From Thelephora terrestris (lineage: Eukaryota > Basidiomycota > Agaricomycetes > Thelephorales > Thelephoraceae): a DNA stretch of 64,000 nt. Under the pieces are notes generated by a model. That model was not told the origin of the DNA. It worked only from the letters and a program-made list of their open reading frames with translations, and ran no database searches. Position 1 is the stretch's first letter; each line of letters begins with the position of its first letter. Made by a program: the position numbers and the translations under genes. Shown here piece after piece: positions 25,207-36,933 of this stretch. The stretch lies in contig WIUZ02000001.1 in NCBI GenBank assembly GCA_015956445.1, forward strand, positions 3,224,001-3,288,000, written 5' to 3'.

Positions 25207-26306
25207 TCACTCGTTAGGATTCGTCCTTCCAGACTATACACATGCATGTGGTTCAGTTTCTGGAAAGAGAACTTGAAGGTGGAGAACGGACCTGCTTATA
25301 ACCGCCTCTATCTGGACCCTCGCTACAACCACACAACCACTCTGTCCACCACTTCACTTCCTTCTCCGTCTCATCTGGATGTGGACGGTCCGCCCCCCTC
25401 GCCATAGTGGACGGTCCAGCCGTGTGTTCTGGAGGGTCGGCTACGTACGTCTGGCCTTCGTCGTCCCGTGGAGGTGGCGTCTTTGGTATCGGTAGCCCTA
25501 GTGGCTGGGGGGGAGGCGCCCCACTTCGCCTCTTCTTCTTCTTTGCTGCGGTTGAAAAGCCTGGCGGAGGCTCAGACGACTCCGTAAGTATCGTGGGGTG
25601 GTTTGGGGTATTCAGAACGTTATCCAAGTTCTCAAACGGGTTGCTTCCCGTCGTAGAGCCAGAGGTTGGACGGGAGGTATCGAATCTCTGCTTAAATGTT
25701 GGGGTGTTGGCTCCGGAGGGTGGAGGAGTCCGGTCAAGATCCTCAAGAGCCACACCGTCCTCATTCTCGTCGTCCGGCAGGGCATGATGATGGCAACCCC
25801 CGCCTCCAGCCCCCGACCGAGGTCGTTGGACGTGCAACCCGGCCCAAATTAAACTTGCTCTCCGAGTAACGTCTAGCACCGAACTCTTGAAGGAAGACTC
25901 GGATTCCCGGGCTATCCTTCTTCGTTCTCGTTCCTCTATTTCCCATTTGCGAAGAGTCTAGCCGGGCAACAAGTTCGCACGTTGGAGAATAGGAAAGGTT
26001 TCACCGAGTGAGTGGAGGGCACATTTGCCAATATGTACGCCTTCAACTTACCTCTTCTATCCGTTTGGTCTCCGCCTCATCTGGAGGGTATTCTTCACTT
26101 TCGTCATCCTGGTCACTATGTTGGGAATCTATGAAGCTGTCCGCCATACGACCTTTGCCCTTATTGGCAGTTGATGCCTCCGGCGTTAAGTGGGCCTTGT
26201 TGATGTGGCCTGGGCCCCCCCGCTCTGTTGGTGTATCTGAAGGAGTGGGAGACGGCGGGGGTGAAGGGAGCAGCTGAGGCTCTGCCAAAATAGTCTTTGA
26301 AACCAT
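25207..26306 (-). CDS. Hypothetical basidiomycete protein with C-terminal CGC/NPNE motif
   Basis: Function unknown. Exon 1 starts at the ATG at 26304-26306 and is Pro/Ser/Glu-rich with KGKGRMADSFIDSQHSDQDD. A GTAAG donor after KRIEE joins to WEIEERERRRIARESESSFK, a charged helix, then DVTRRASLIWAG. The following Pro/Thr/Gly-rich stretch has PFENLDNVLNTPNHP and a lysine patch (KKKKRR), and ends in WWTEWLCGCSEGPDRGG. A final 62-nt intron (GTCCGT...TATAG) joins KQ to SGRTNPNE and the stop at 25207-25209. The acidic and proline-rich composition suggests a largely disordered protein. The WLCGCSEGPDRGG...TNPNE ending looks like a conserved fungal motif, but I cannot name the family. Confidence 0.6.
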
Positions 26307-26590
26307 TCTCGCAGTGTTATCGTCTTCAGACGGTCAATTGTAAATTGGAAGAGAATAAACAGTGGTTTGGCGAGAGAGCTGGACGTATGGTCACAGCGGA
26401 GTGTGACCCGAAGCAACGATCACGTCACAGTTGGTCATGCAGGCAGTTCAGACAGGTTTAAGGAATGCTTGCGTCCAGTGGCTCTGGAGCTATGAATGTT
26501 ATGTAAAACAATGAAAGTAAAGAAAATCAAGTAAGAGTAACGGAAAGGATCATGTCCAGGTTAAAGCCTGCCGCCATTGTGGGGCTAAGG

Positions 26591-27967
26591 CTAAAAGTGA
26601 GACGTGTGACCAACTCGACTGGTATCACCTCGGTCGTCCAGAACAGGCTGGCGTGGGTGGCTGGACTTGGAGGAAAATTTAGGAGGGTGGTACTCGTCGG
26701 ATAAGCCGTCAGGATCGCGAGACATATGCAGCATACTACTCTGTCCGCTTACGGAACCTTGAGACAAAAATGACTGCCTCGCGGATTCTTTCACCTGCAA
26801 GATGTTCTGACGGAAAGCAGTCTGCGATTGTCGTGAGTTCTAGGGTAAAGGCAATGCTACTGATTGTACAAACCTGTTCGCGCCAATATTGCATACGCTT
26901 TTCACGTTCGACCTCACGCTGTTTTCCATGCAAGGAGAACAGTCCGAAGAGAGTGCCAAACATCCCTGGAAGCACAACGTCAGACATCCGAAACACGGAA
27001 GGAAGGGGAGAAGCTTACCACCGAAGATGCCAATCCCCACGATGACGTACATCCAAATGGGCAACTTGTTGGATTCACTGACATCCTTGCCACATGTCCC
27101 ATTGGCGCCGCAGTTGTAGGAGAGGCATCTAGCAGAATATCAGGCCATGGGAGAGCATCTTCGCGGCCGAAGAATCTTACTCCTTATCGGCATCACACTG
27201 GGTGGCTAGATTCTTCTGTTGGATGCAAACTTTCTGAGTGGTATCGCAGTAGAGTCCGATTCGGCAGTTGTCGCTTACGGAAGGTCAGAACTTCTCAGAA
27301 GCGAACGCAAAGGTAATCGGCTCACCGGGAGACAACGTCAATATACTCGTCGTGGGCACCATAGGAGATGTAAGCGGTGTTCTCGACAGCGCACGGAAGG
27401 CCGAGTGTGACGTTAGCCCACCTTGAGGTGTATGTGTCATCGATGCGTCCGGAAGGAAATTAGACCGAACGTACATGCATTGGAAGTTGAGGCAGACAGC
27501 TCCGTTAACGTTCAAACCGTGACCTGATTGATCCGCGAGTTCCTTAGCATTTGGTGGAGGTTGACATTCATCTGGTCGAATAGCTGAATGTAAATCTTTG
27601 GAGCAATCCAAGAAGGTGAAACAATCGTACCGTCCCTGTTCAGTTGGCAGTCGCTGCCGACCGGTAGTTTGTCCTGGCAAGCGTCCTCTTCGTCAGGACA
27701 AAACTTGTCCGCATCGCATCGAGGAGGAAGCTTTGCGCCAGGACGGTATCCAAGAGGAAAGTCGTGGCGCCTGCACCCTTTCTGCTCGCACTTGCCAGTA
27801 TTTTGGTTACAGTACGTGAAGAAGTCGCAGTCGGAGGTGAACTCATAGGTTCCGATTTGGAGCTTGTTGTTGCTGACTGAGCATGCGCCGCCCTCGTGAA
27901 CTTCGCCAGCGATGACGAGGGGAGAAGACAGCAAGAGTAAAAGGAGTGTGGTGAGAAAGGGTAGCAT
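26591..27967 (-). CDS. Secreted/membrane Cys-rich protein with one transmembrane segment
   Basis: Likely type I surface or secretory-pathway membrane protein. The ATG at 27965-27967 gives a clear signal peptide (MLPFLTTLLLLLLSSPLVIA). The luminal part has many paired cysteines: CDFFTYCNQNTGKCEQKGC, CDADKFCPDEEDAC and, in later exons, RIGLYCDTTQKVCIQQK, CDADKECDSYNC and CGANGTCG. A transmembrane stretch (LPIWMYVIVGIGIFGG, continuing after an intron as MFGTLFGLFSLHG) is followed by a basic cytosolic helix KQREVEREKRMQYWREQ and a Ser/Pro-rich tail ending at 26591. At least four introns. I do not recognise a named family. The start is supported by the signal peptide; an upstream in-frame start would bury it. 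Confidence 0.7.
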
Positions 27968-28144
27968 TGGTCGAAGTAGAGGGAAAGGAACGCTGTCGGA
28001 CTTCGGAGAGTTTAGTTCATTCTTCACGGTTTATCTTGATTTGAATTTGGTGACGTTCCGCTCACGTGGCTGCCATGCGAGAGATTGGCTTCAACTGTCA
28101 TTACCTCACTGTCTTCCGATCATTTGAGCTAACCAAAGCCCAAG
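27968..28144. promoter_or_regulatory. Short divergent promoter between membrane-protein and MBIP-like genes
   Basis: 177 bp separate the minus-strand ATG at 27967 from the plus-strand ATG at 28145, so the two genes share an intergenic promoter. No named motif identified. Confidence 0.5.
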
Positions 28145-29426
28145 ATGGAAGAGGAGAACAAAGGTGCGGGGTTCATTCGGTCTTGTTTACTCTTCTAACT
28201 GTGAATACTTAGGAACCGCGCTCATCCCCAGCGCACAGTCTTCTCCAACAGAGCCTACCACCGGTAACATTCGAGAATGGAACGCTGTGATTAGAGAATT
28301 TCTCTCTACAGCAGGCCTAGCTCAGGCGGTACGTGGGTTTGACGCAGACATGGTGGTAATGAACCCCGTTTTCGAACGTGACGTCGTTCCTGGCGCCCTC
28401 AACACACTTCTTGATTCTCTCGCCGTGAGTTATGCGTTTCAGTTTGCCGGGCTGCACGGCGTATTTGCCTACATCTCGAGTCTCTGAGTTGATAGCAGTT
28501 GGGAAAACTACGGTCGCCTCGGGACAGACCGCTAGACCAACGCAAGTTGGAGCATGTTCACCTGCGTCCTGAAATCGAGCCCAGAACACAGAGGTTCGTC
28601 GCCAGTGTCATTTAATTTTACTAGGTACCCATCCACCCCTATATGTCAGCCAGACGATCAAAGAAATATCCCTTTTACTTGCGAGAAACCGTGCCCGCAA
28701 CGATGCTTCTAATGCAGCGGAATTTCTCTTCCGGGGGCCCAGGACTTCTGAAGCCGACTCAGAGGGAGACACACCTTCCTGTGCACGGGCAGACGCTAAA
28801 CCGATCAACAGAGATACGCAGATGAAGTACGATATCGCCAAGAACGAAGACGGGCCTCTACATTCGACGCTCAGAACGGAACAAACCCCCAATATTGAAC
28901 ACCCCGCCGTTGCTGCTCATGAAACAGTACTAGAAAGCAGATTACGGGACGTTGAGGACCATCTGGCCGTTCGCTACGGTACACCCGCCGGGGTTATGTT
29001 TTTTGAAGCCCAACGCTCTAACACAATTTTATCTAGTCCCACTGCCTCCCAACTCGATCGCGGACAGGCTTAAGTTCCTAGAAGATCACATCACGCAGTT
29101 GGAACGAGACTTCCCTCCATGGACTGCCTTACATTTCAACCAACCAAACCGGGAGGTAGTTATGAACACAGGCTATCATCCTGCCCGATCGCTGACGTGC
29201 GTTCGCTCAGTGGCCACCGCCACATCAAACACCAATCATCGTCCCGCCTCGCATGCTGGCAGCCTCCGATCCCGCACTGTTGCCCGTTACACCACTGGAC
29301 GCTACGCCCAAAAAACAATCACGCGCTGACTCTAGTCTACGGAAGGCAGTCCTTGAAAGGTTAGAGGTTCAACAAGCTATCAATACCCGAAACCGTGGCA
29401 CGCCGATGGACGTGGATAGGGGATGA
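28145..29426 (+). CDS. MBIP-like leucine-zipper protein (tentative)
   Basis: Exon 1 is short (MEEENK), joined over a 48-nt intron to TALIPSAQSSPTEPTTGNIR. Later segments are coiled-coil-like: VSQTIKEISLLLARNRARND, then ETVLESRLRDVEDHLAVRY, then IADRLKFLEDHITQLERDF followed by PPWTALHFNQPNRE, and a basic C-terminus ending AVLERLEVQQAINTRN before the stop at 29424-29426. The paired 'R(I/L)xxLExHIxxLE' helices and the following PPW...HFNQP block resemble MAP3K12-binding inhibitory protein (MBIP), an ATAC-complex component in animals; a chromatin or signalling role here is inference. Exon joins near 28420-28620 are unresolved. It could simply be an unrelated coiled-coil protein. Confidence 0.5.
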
Positions 29427-29563
29427 TTGCATTCTCGGGATTCTTGTGCGCTCGATTGGGATGTGATTACACAATGGGTAGGTTACCAGAGACACCGACG
29501 AAGCCGAGGGGGGTCCTCGATCGGACATGCGAGATCGACGCCATCAAAGATCCTGTATCTTAC

Positions 29564-30593
29564 TCAGTACCTGAATACTTGATTGACCTCATCGGGCGCG
29601 ACTCGGTCTGGGCACCGAGTCCGAAGTTTCTCGTTCATCGCCACCAGCTTCGCACACAAGGAACTAGGCCCAGCAGGGACTAGCCTTGACTTTATGACCA
29701 GTTGAGCATTTGAACGAAGAATCTGGTCGATTCCCGAGTCTTGAGGGCTTGCCTCGGCTGCCCCACCCTTCTCGGAACCATCCGAGGAAGGCAAGCCCTC
29801 GATGCAGGCAGGTTTCCAATACTTCCGCATCAGCTTCACCACTTCGTTCCAACAGACCTAAGAACCCCCCCGCGTTCATTGCAATAAGCTTTCGCGAAGT
29901 GGTCACATAGCAGGCGCTACGCACACCAATGTACGGGTCCAACAGGTAATACTCGTTCTCCTGTAGCCCCTTTGTAACCGAGGAAACATCTCTGAGGATA
30001 TTCGCACAAGCTTCCGAGTACTGGTCATCTTGTTTGGAATCGAAGATCCGATCGTAGAGCTCGGCGGTGGTGACCAAGCAGGTGATGGCGTCGCAACGAA
30101 GACAAATTTCTTCAGGCCCTTTCTGATAATCCAGAACACGTTTCATGAGAGCCAATGCCTCCTTCGCATGAGATTCCAAAGCCTGAATCAGGTTCGTTGC
30201 GGCGCTGAACCATCCTTTGTTTGGGACACCTTTTGAATTTCACATGAAAACACCATCAGAGGAGGAACAACACGGGAAACCCACTCTGGCGTTCGTAGTC
30301 TGGGATGAGTGAGGTCCCGGCTAACTTTCTCCGACGCGATTTCACACAGCAATGCACTGCCAGATTGGACAGATACCCGCGATTGTAGCACTGTCGCCCT
30401 GTTCAAACCCGAGCCCCATCAAAGTGCGACCGCGAGGCAGTGTGAATTTGGTAGCGTTAGCGCTCTGGGGCTTTGATATCACCGGTGGCAGCCATTTGGG
30501 GCTGAAACGTGTGTCGTGGAAAGGAGGAGGGAGATCTCGATAACTCCGGAAGGCGGTGTGAGGACAGCAATTTGGTCCCAGCGCTTCCCCCAC
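29564..30593 (-). CDS. Hypothetical gene, possibly part of a fungal regulatory protein
   Basis: Open, coding-like segments on the minus strand. About 30080-30205 gives NKGWFSAATNLIQALESHAK and CLRCDAITCLVTTAELYDRI. The stretch continues with YYLLDPYIGVRSACYVTTSR and ends in alternative frames, one open to 29564. Upstream segments 30342-30593 and 30188-30406 are also open. The helical, moderately hydrophobic character recalls the C-terminal region of fungal transcription factors, but no Zn2Cys6 motif is visible and exon joins are uncertain. The upstream side runs straight into a MITE and the large nested element, so the gene may have lost its 5' part or have it displaced beyond 41.5 kb. Confidence 0.35.
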
Positions 30594-30655
30594 CTATCAC
30601 CGCCGGTGCTGCGCTAGCCCGAAACACTCAGGCGAGGCGAACAGAAAACAGCTTA

Positions 30656-31202
30656 CAGCCGTTCCCGAAAAGCTTGTCCTCGCCAACTTTTTTTTCTCTT
30701 TTGACGCCGACCGCTGACAAAGTTAGGGGTACTGCGGGGTGGGATCCGCCCGTGTTTCCTCGAGCTTTTCAGGTACACGAGAGTGGGGTAATAGGTCACA
30801 TGTGTAAATTGCTCATCCTCGTGATAGTAGCAGTGGAAAGTAGTAGACTCAGGCAAGGAAAATGGAGAAAAATGAGAAAAAAATTACAGAGTCCTCTCTC
30901 GCAATGAACGTGATGGCGCACTACTTCATTTTCATTGGTGACCTCAACGCCCTCGGTTGTTGAAGATGGTCCTAACTGATATCCTGTAGAACGAGACCTC
31001 GACAACGTAAGTCAATAGCACAGTCCTTGAAGAGCTTGATGTCTAACACTCGCGACATCCATTCTTGTGTGCCTGAAAGTTTTCAAAAACTCGAGCATGT
31101 GACACGGGCGGATCCCACCCCGCAGTACCCCCTAACTTTGTCAGCGGTCGGCGTCAAAAGAGAAAAAAAAGTTGGCGAGGACAAGCTTTTCGGGAACGGC
31201 TG
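30656..31202. mobile_element. TA-flanked MITE (Tc1/mariner-pogo-like), copy 1
   Basis: 547 bp with terminal inverted repeats of roughly 110 bp starting CAGCCGTTCCCGAAAAGC, flanked on both sides by TA (30654-30655, 31203-31204). CAG ends and a TA duplication fit the Tc1/mariner-pogo superfamily. There is no open frame of note. A second, diverged copy lies at 45623-46214. The internal part shares a block reading CTCTCGCAATGAACGTGATG with the other copy. Confidence 0.85.
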
Positions 31203-31267
31203 TAGGGGGCATGATGTGATTTGGGGTGCTTCTTCTTCACAGGTCATTTCGCACATCACCGCCGATG

Positions 31268-31740
31268 TATGGAAACCGATACGGTCGTGCTCGAAATTCG
31301 GGCTCAGAATTAAAATTCCGCTGATGCGCGTGATGCCATTTTGTTACCACTCGTGACAGACTACATTAGACTACAATTTTGTTTGTGATCAATTACAATA
31401 GACTACAGTTCCTTCAACACCGTCCGAAAAGCGAGACAAAAAATCGGAAAAAATCGGAATTAAATACTACTATATAGAAAACATCAAACGCGGCTCATCC
31501 CGCTAAACGCGACGTCAAACGGACGAGAATTGGACAGTAAATGCTCAATTTTCGTCCTGGGCTTGACTGGTGTTGCCAGCTCGCCGCGCGGGTTGATGGG
31601 ATTGATCGCGACTTCCTTTTTGGGAACAGCCAACTCCCACGACCCCGCGCCTGGGATGTAAACCTTCCCCTTGTGTTTGGGGCCTCACAGGTGATTAGGG
31701 CCCCACCATTTATTCATTCCAGCAATTCTATGATATTTTA
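31268..31740 (+). repeat. Left terminal inverted repeat of element C
   Basis: Pairs with 41054-41526 in inverse orientation. The outer part, up to CCTCACAGGTG at 31693, is almost unchanged between arms; the inner 45 bp are diverged. The open frame 31541-31741 and its mirror at 41017-41253 are products of this repeat. Confidence 0.85.
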
Positions 31741-32346
31741 ACCTCTGAGACTTATTCTGAGCTACTCAGGACATCAGGACATCTGGAAATGACTGTTTTT
31801 CACCTTATTTTGTTCTTTCTACTGGGCTGGCTGGAATAGATTTAAGTTTGGGGAGTGTAGGCCTGCTTCCTTAACCTTTGTCACTACCAACCTCCACATC
31901 TATCTTCTTGCTTAACCAGCTTTTCTCACAACTTTCTCACACATTGTTTTTTTGTGCCAATGCTTGCTGTGCTGTGTGGGGACATCCTTTGTTGCCTAGC
32001 ATACATGTGGTATATCCTGACCAAAGTTCCCGGGTCCACTAAACCAGCTAGTAATGCTATCACCAGCAACCTTCAGTTGGCATCTAAGAATTCCAATTTG
32101 TTGACTCTAGGGACTGTTTGCAAGGTTTACCTGCCTGAGCCCAGAACCTCTAATCTGCATCTGATTTGCTCCACGACATGTAAGCCTATTGTGCCTGTCC
32201 AAGTCTGCTATAAGGACTTCTTCTGTGCTTTGTATCTACCATTTGTGTATCTACCATTTGCCAAGATCTCCTGTGGCAACAATTCCTCATACACTTGTCC
32301 TCATGTTTGGATGAGATCTACCACAAAGAGGAGAGGATCAGGGAAC
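31741..32346 (+). other. Left interior of element C with coding-like remnant
   Basis: An open frame from 31954 with two hydrophobic stretches reaches the A1 insertion point. Another frame across the same DNA (YHKEERIREQ-like) continues in phase on the far side of A1, so A1 landed within a stretch that was open. No family recognised. Confidence 0.35.
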
Positions 32347-32853
32347 TGTCAGGGTTGTGGGCCTGCTTACTGTTTGTGGGGCGCTAGAGGATTAGCGGAG
32401 GGGTAAGGGGTGTCGGGTCGAACCTTGAAGGGAGTTCCGGGTGTAGAAGTGAGAGGTGGGGGAATATCAAGAGAGAGTGGAGACTCGGCTTGATAAGGGT
32501 GGACGGGTGAGTGATAGTCTTTGCAGAACTGACTCAATTGTTGAACGAAGGGTTCGAAGTCTTGATCACTGAGTTGTTCGAATTGAACAAGATATTCTAT
32601 AATTGAGTAAGGTAGTTCAGTTGGGATGTCCCACCAAAGGATAATAAGAGCGGGGCAGTGAGTATGAACGTTGGTAGTAAGATGGATTTTAGGGGAAGGG
32701 AAGTAAAAGGCGGGGCTGATACTGAAATAGACTGTCGCTAAGACGCTTTCAGTAAGGTCTGAGTTCCAAAGGAACTGGTGATCTGCGCCTAGAAGAAAAG
32801 GAGAAGTGGTGACTCCGGCGTCAAGAGCGGCGAAGGGTCGGTAGTAAGGGAAG

Positions 32854-35800
32854 TGTCAGGGCCACTCTACCCCAACAACTACCAGTGCACTGAGCCGACT
32901 CCGCAGAGTACTCACTAGTCCAACTAGCTTGTGAGAGAACGATCACGTCTCTATTCTTCCGGTAGGTTGTCCGAGGTCACTACAAGTCAGGTCGAAATCC
33001 TAAAGAGAAACCCAACCTAAACCGTACTTCGTTTGGTTTAACAGACAAGGGTTTATCTCTACAACAGGATTGATGACTCCACCAGGTGATCAACTGGACG
33101 CTCGAGGTGTTCTAATATGAACGCTGTGGTTCTATAGTTACAAGGCACAGTTGACGCGCAGAGCGGGAGGGAGAGCAGATGGGGTGTCTTGGATCAAACA
33201 AGAAACTCTGACTTGTCCTTAACTGCAACTGGGCTGAGAAGGGCAGAGGATTTCCTGAGGTAACAAAACTAAGGTACTACGATACAGCCACAGTTGCTAC
33301 TTATACTAAAATGAGTGGCCATGACGTCAATACCCTAATATACCCTTATCAAGTCCGAACAAAGGGAGATAAGGAGTGTGAGAACGCTAAGTAAGGGAAG
33401 CGAACAAGGAATGACGCGTGGGAGAATAAAGGACAAAGGGCCTTACTAGCGTGTGAAGAATTGCATAAAAGATAACGAATGTCTGCATGAAACATAGGGG
33501 TAAAGATAACACTAGTCCTAAAAGAAAGAGGGGTATGGGGTCATGAAAGTTCGTACCTGGGAATCACACCCAAGGGTCAGGTGGAAAGTCCCCATTGCTT
33601 CGTATCGAGCGGCTCCGGGGCATCAGACCATGCAGCATCCCTTGTTGTCTGTAGGCAGTAACAGCATCACGGACTAGTGGCAACCTCAACGTATGTCCGA
33701 GCATGAGGAGCGCAGGCCTAGACTCATGGGGCATGAGGGATTACAGATTCGCCGGCGTTTCACGCTAACGGCTACTTCCACATTCGCTTGGCTAACCGAA
33801 AAGAGTCTAAGGCACTCCTAGCGATTAACGGCGATTCCTTCCTCCGGTTAGGAGACTGTGATGTGACTGTCCACGTGTGTGATCAGGGTCCAGGGTTGAT
33901 CGTAATCGTAAGGTCATGAGGGGTCGTAAAAGGGGTTCGTGATGTCATAAAGGGGTCATCAGGGTCTTGAGACCTATTTTTAGTGCGCGCGTGTTCTAGG
34001 CGTTCCGGAACGAAGTTCTTCCAAGGCCGTCCAGCGGGCCGAGGTGTCAGCTTGATGTAGTAAGCCGACGATGATGGTACAGTGGCGGAAGTTGATGTGA
34101 CCCGGACCAATGAGGTTCGTCGAGGTAGGTCACGTGAAGGATCACCGATCTAGGCTATAAGAAGGACGTCTTCTTGGAGCCATCCTTGATCAGCAACACC
34201 AGCAACTTCCCCATCATCTTACCAAACATGTCCTTTCCCAACAACCATACCTACAAGGTCGCCAATGGTATCTCCACCATCTCCCGTATCAATCGCCGTG
34301 CCGCCAACCGCAAGACCTATGCCAATGAGGCGGGGGTTCCCTACACCACCGATGAACAGGTGGGGGAGAGTTAGACACTTTTAGTGCATATCTAACTCTT
34401 TTTCAATAGATCTTGGAAGTCGTCAAGCAGGTGGACGCCGAACGTCTCAGGGAGACGATCCCACACTTGATGGGGTTGACCTGGGATGACGAGCTCTGGG
34501 TCCGGTCCATGATCGCCGAGAAGGTGATCTTCCAGATGAGGGGTAGGTTCGGAGAACTGGAGCATCCGATCAAAAAGGAGCTCTGGTACACCCTGCAGAG
34601 GGGGATCTATGATCAGGACCTGTTGGAACACGGGGCAACCGTTCCTCGGGCCGTCCGCCATGCCACTGCTGCTACTTCGTTGCTATGGTCGCTCGTTCGA
34701 GAGGGGGAAAGCCGGGTAGGTTTTCCGTTTGAATATTCGAGTAGGCTCTCGACTAACCAAACTGCCTAGGTTGAACGATTGGAGCGTGAAGTGAAGGAGG
34801 CGAAAGCAGACGTCCTTCGTCTGTCTGCCGAAGGTCTCTTGATGAAGGAGACCATGGCCGAGTTCCAGCAGAAGACGAACGAGGCGTTGGAGGTGATGGT
34901 TGTTAACCATCAAGAGTTGGTTGCCGGGTTGAAGGTTCGGGACAACAACATCAGGGGTGCGTTGGATGCGAGGGACGATCGCCTGGATAGGCATTCGAAG
35001 AAGATCGGGGATGAAAGCAATAAGGTAGCTTTCCTCATCTCGAAGACGAAATGAGGGAGGCTGACACTTTCTAGATCGAGGAACTCGAGGACCTTGTGTC
35101 CGTTTTGACGGCGCGGGTCGAGTCCTTACAGGACAAGACCTGCAATTGCAAGGAGGGTCCTGTGTTGGTCGGTCAGGGGACTGCCGACGTTCCGTTCGAG
35201 TTGGAGTATGCCGACGAGGTGGTACTCCCATCGCCTAACCCGTCGTTCTATGCCACGCCTCCGATCGAGAACGTGGTTCCTGTTCCAACTCCGGCTCCGG
35301 CTTCTACTCTGGCCGAGTCCGACAAGGAGAACTGTGGGTGCTGCCCGATGCAGCCGATCAGTCGGTTGGTGAAGATCGAGGATATGGCCGTGGATCGGGC
35401 CGAAGATGCTCCGAGGGTAGCCGAGGTAAGTCCGGTGACTACGGGTCAGCGTTGTAAACGCTCTAGACGCCGTGCTGGTCATCGCATGGCACCCTCGTCT
35501 TACCCTTACCCTCGTCCAGTTGAGTCGGATGGTGACCAGTCTGGTCGAGATGACAGACGACCATTCCGATACCGCGTCAATCGTCCATACCGACATGTCG
35601 CTTCCGAGGTCCAGCGAAGGCACCTCACCAGACTCGCGGTTCAGGATTCCGCCCAGGGGTCCGATGAGGGAGACGGAGGATCGCTCGCCGACTATGTCGA
35701 GAGTGTTGCCGAACGGTCACCCGGTGATGGAGATGTGGGACCAGGTGTTCCGCAGTTCGGTGACATCTGGGAGGCTGATCGGTCCTCTTGAAGGCATCTC

Positions 35801-36135
35801 TTCCTATCGGCTTGAACTAGTCGTTCAGCTGAGTGCCGAAGATGGTGACGCCATGTTCGGGGAGATCCTTGCTGGGAGGGGAGGTTGGTTGAACCGAGAT
35901 GGACAGCTCGAGCATTGGGTGCCTGTAGAAGATACGATTGACTTCTGATAGCTGTGGACTTTGGTTGTGCCAGTGTAGCGTTCCATATATGCTTTGAATA
36001 CACTTGCGCGTTTTCATGTTTGAATGATGGGAATGAAGGAAAGGGAGTGTGAAGCATTCAAACAATAAGAAATGGTAAGAGGAGTTCAAAGAAAGAGCGT
36101 GTTATAAAAAATTTAAAAATACCATGTTCCTGACA
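32854..36135. mobile_element. Element B, copy 1 (TGTCAGGG...CCTGACA, 5-bp TSD), nested in A1
   Basis: 3282 bp, starting TGTCAGGGCCACTCTACCCC and ending ATACCATGTTCCTGACA, flanked by GGAAG (32849-32853, 36136-36140). The intact A2 copy shows the empty site (GGAAGTGGG near 47107), confirming the insertion. The left 1.3 kb is non-coding, with a TATAAGTA box on the minus strand near 33300. The right part carries one intron-containing plus-strand gene. About 90% identical to B2. No transposition enzyme recognised. Treated as a possibly LTR-derived element. Confidence 0.87.
34228..35948 (+). CDS. Cargo gene of element B, copy 1: coiled-coil protein of unknown function
   Basis: The ATG at 34228 (MSFPNNHTYKVANG) sits about 70 bp after a conserved CTATAAGAAGG box. 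Exons separated by short GT-AG introns give, in order: a basic N-terminus; a compact helical domain (IPHLMGLTWDDELWVRSMIA, then IKKELWYTLQRGIYDQDLLE); a coiled coil (LEREVKEAKADVLRLSAEG); and a Pro/Ala-rich and basic region. The 3' part is open in two overlapping frames in both copies, and a 94-nt GT-AG interval present in both would account for this. I recognise no Pfam-type domain. Differences from the B2 copy are mainly synonymous, which suggests the protein has been under selection. Confidence 0.6.
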
Positions 36136-36933
36136 GGAAGTGGGTTAGTAAACCGTTAGTTCGGTTTACTTGGAGACTTCTGATGAGTTTATACTCCCAA
36201 ATAGATCTCCTGGCATCAGGAACGTCGGGGCGTACGATAGGACTGGTAGAGGAGAAAGGGTTAGGGGCACTGAACATACACTGGCAGGAGGATTCCTGCG
36301 AAGATGAGTCAGAAAGAGTGAGACGCAAGGAGAATTCCTTGGCTTACTTGTTTATTCGAGGTTGTGGTAGAGGAGTACAGAAGAGATTGAGAATGGGGAA
36401 AGAAAGGAGCGAACGCTCTTCCTTATATACCCAGTTCTCTACAGGAGTCATAATTCTACAGTGACCCAAACGTGCGTAAACATGGTCTGTGCGTACTTTA
36501 GGGTAGGTTAGATGAGTTAGGAACAGGGGACTTAGGACGACGGATGGTAATTACTAATACGGACGCAATAGGAGGAACGAATGATGGAAGCATTAGGGGA
36601 TTTCTCGTGTTTCATGGTAGTAATAGAAGCGTCTTGGGGATTTTCTTCTGATCAACGGGGATTTCTCTGGATTTCGGAGGTAATAGAAGTGTGGCAGGGA
36701 TTTCTCATGATCGATGGGGATTTCTCGGGTTTTGATGGGATCGCGATTGGGGTTGAGGGTTTGTTTACCCTAATTAGGACTTCGACGGATGATAGGTTAT
36801 TGTCTTCCCCTTTTGGTTTTCTTTTGAGTCAGGATGTATTTAAGTCAGGGGGATTAATGATCGTTCCCTCCATCGCCTCTTTTCCATTCCCACCAAACTC
36901 ACCAACACTCTCACCCAACCAACAACTTTTACT

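Noticed and set aside
31541-31741. Open frame repeated at 41017-41253 as a possible conserved gene
   Set aside because: The match is explained by the terminal inverted repeat of element C.
33883-34110. Minus-strand open frame in element B, also open in B2 (43106-43303)
   Set aside because: No ATG; it overlaps the promoter side of the cargo gene, and its downstream end differs between copies.
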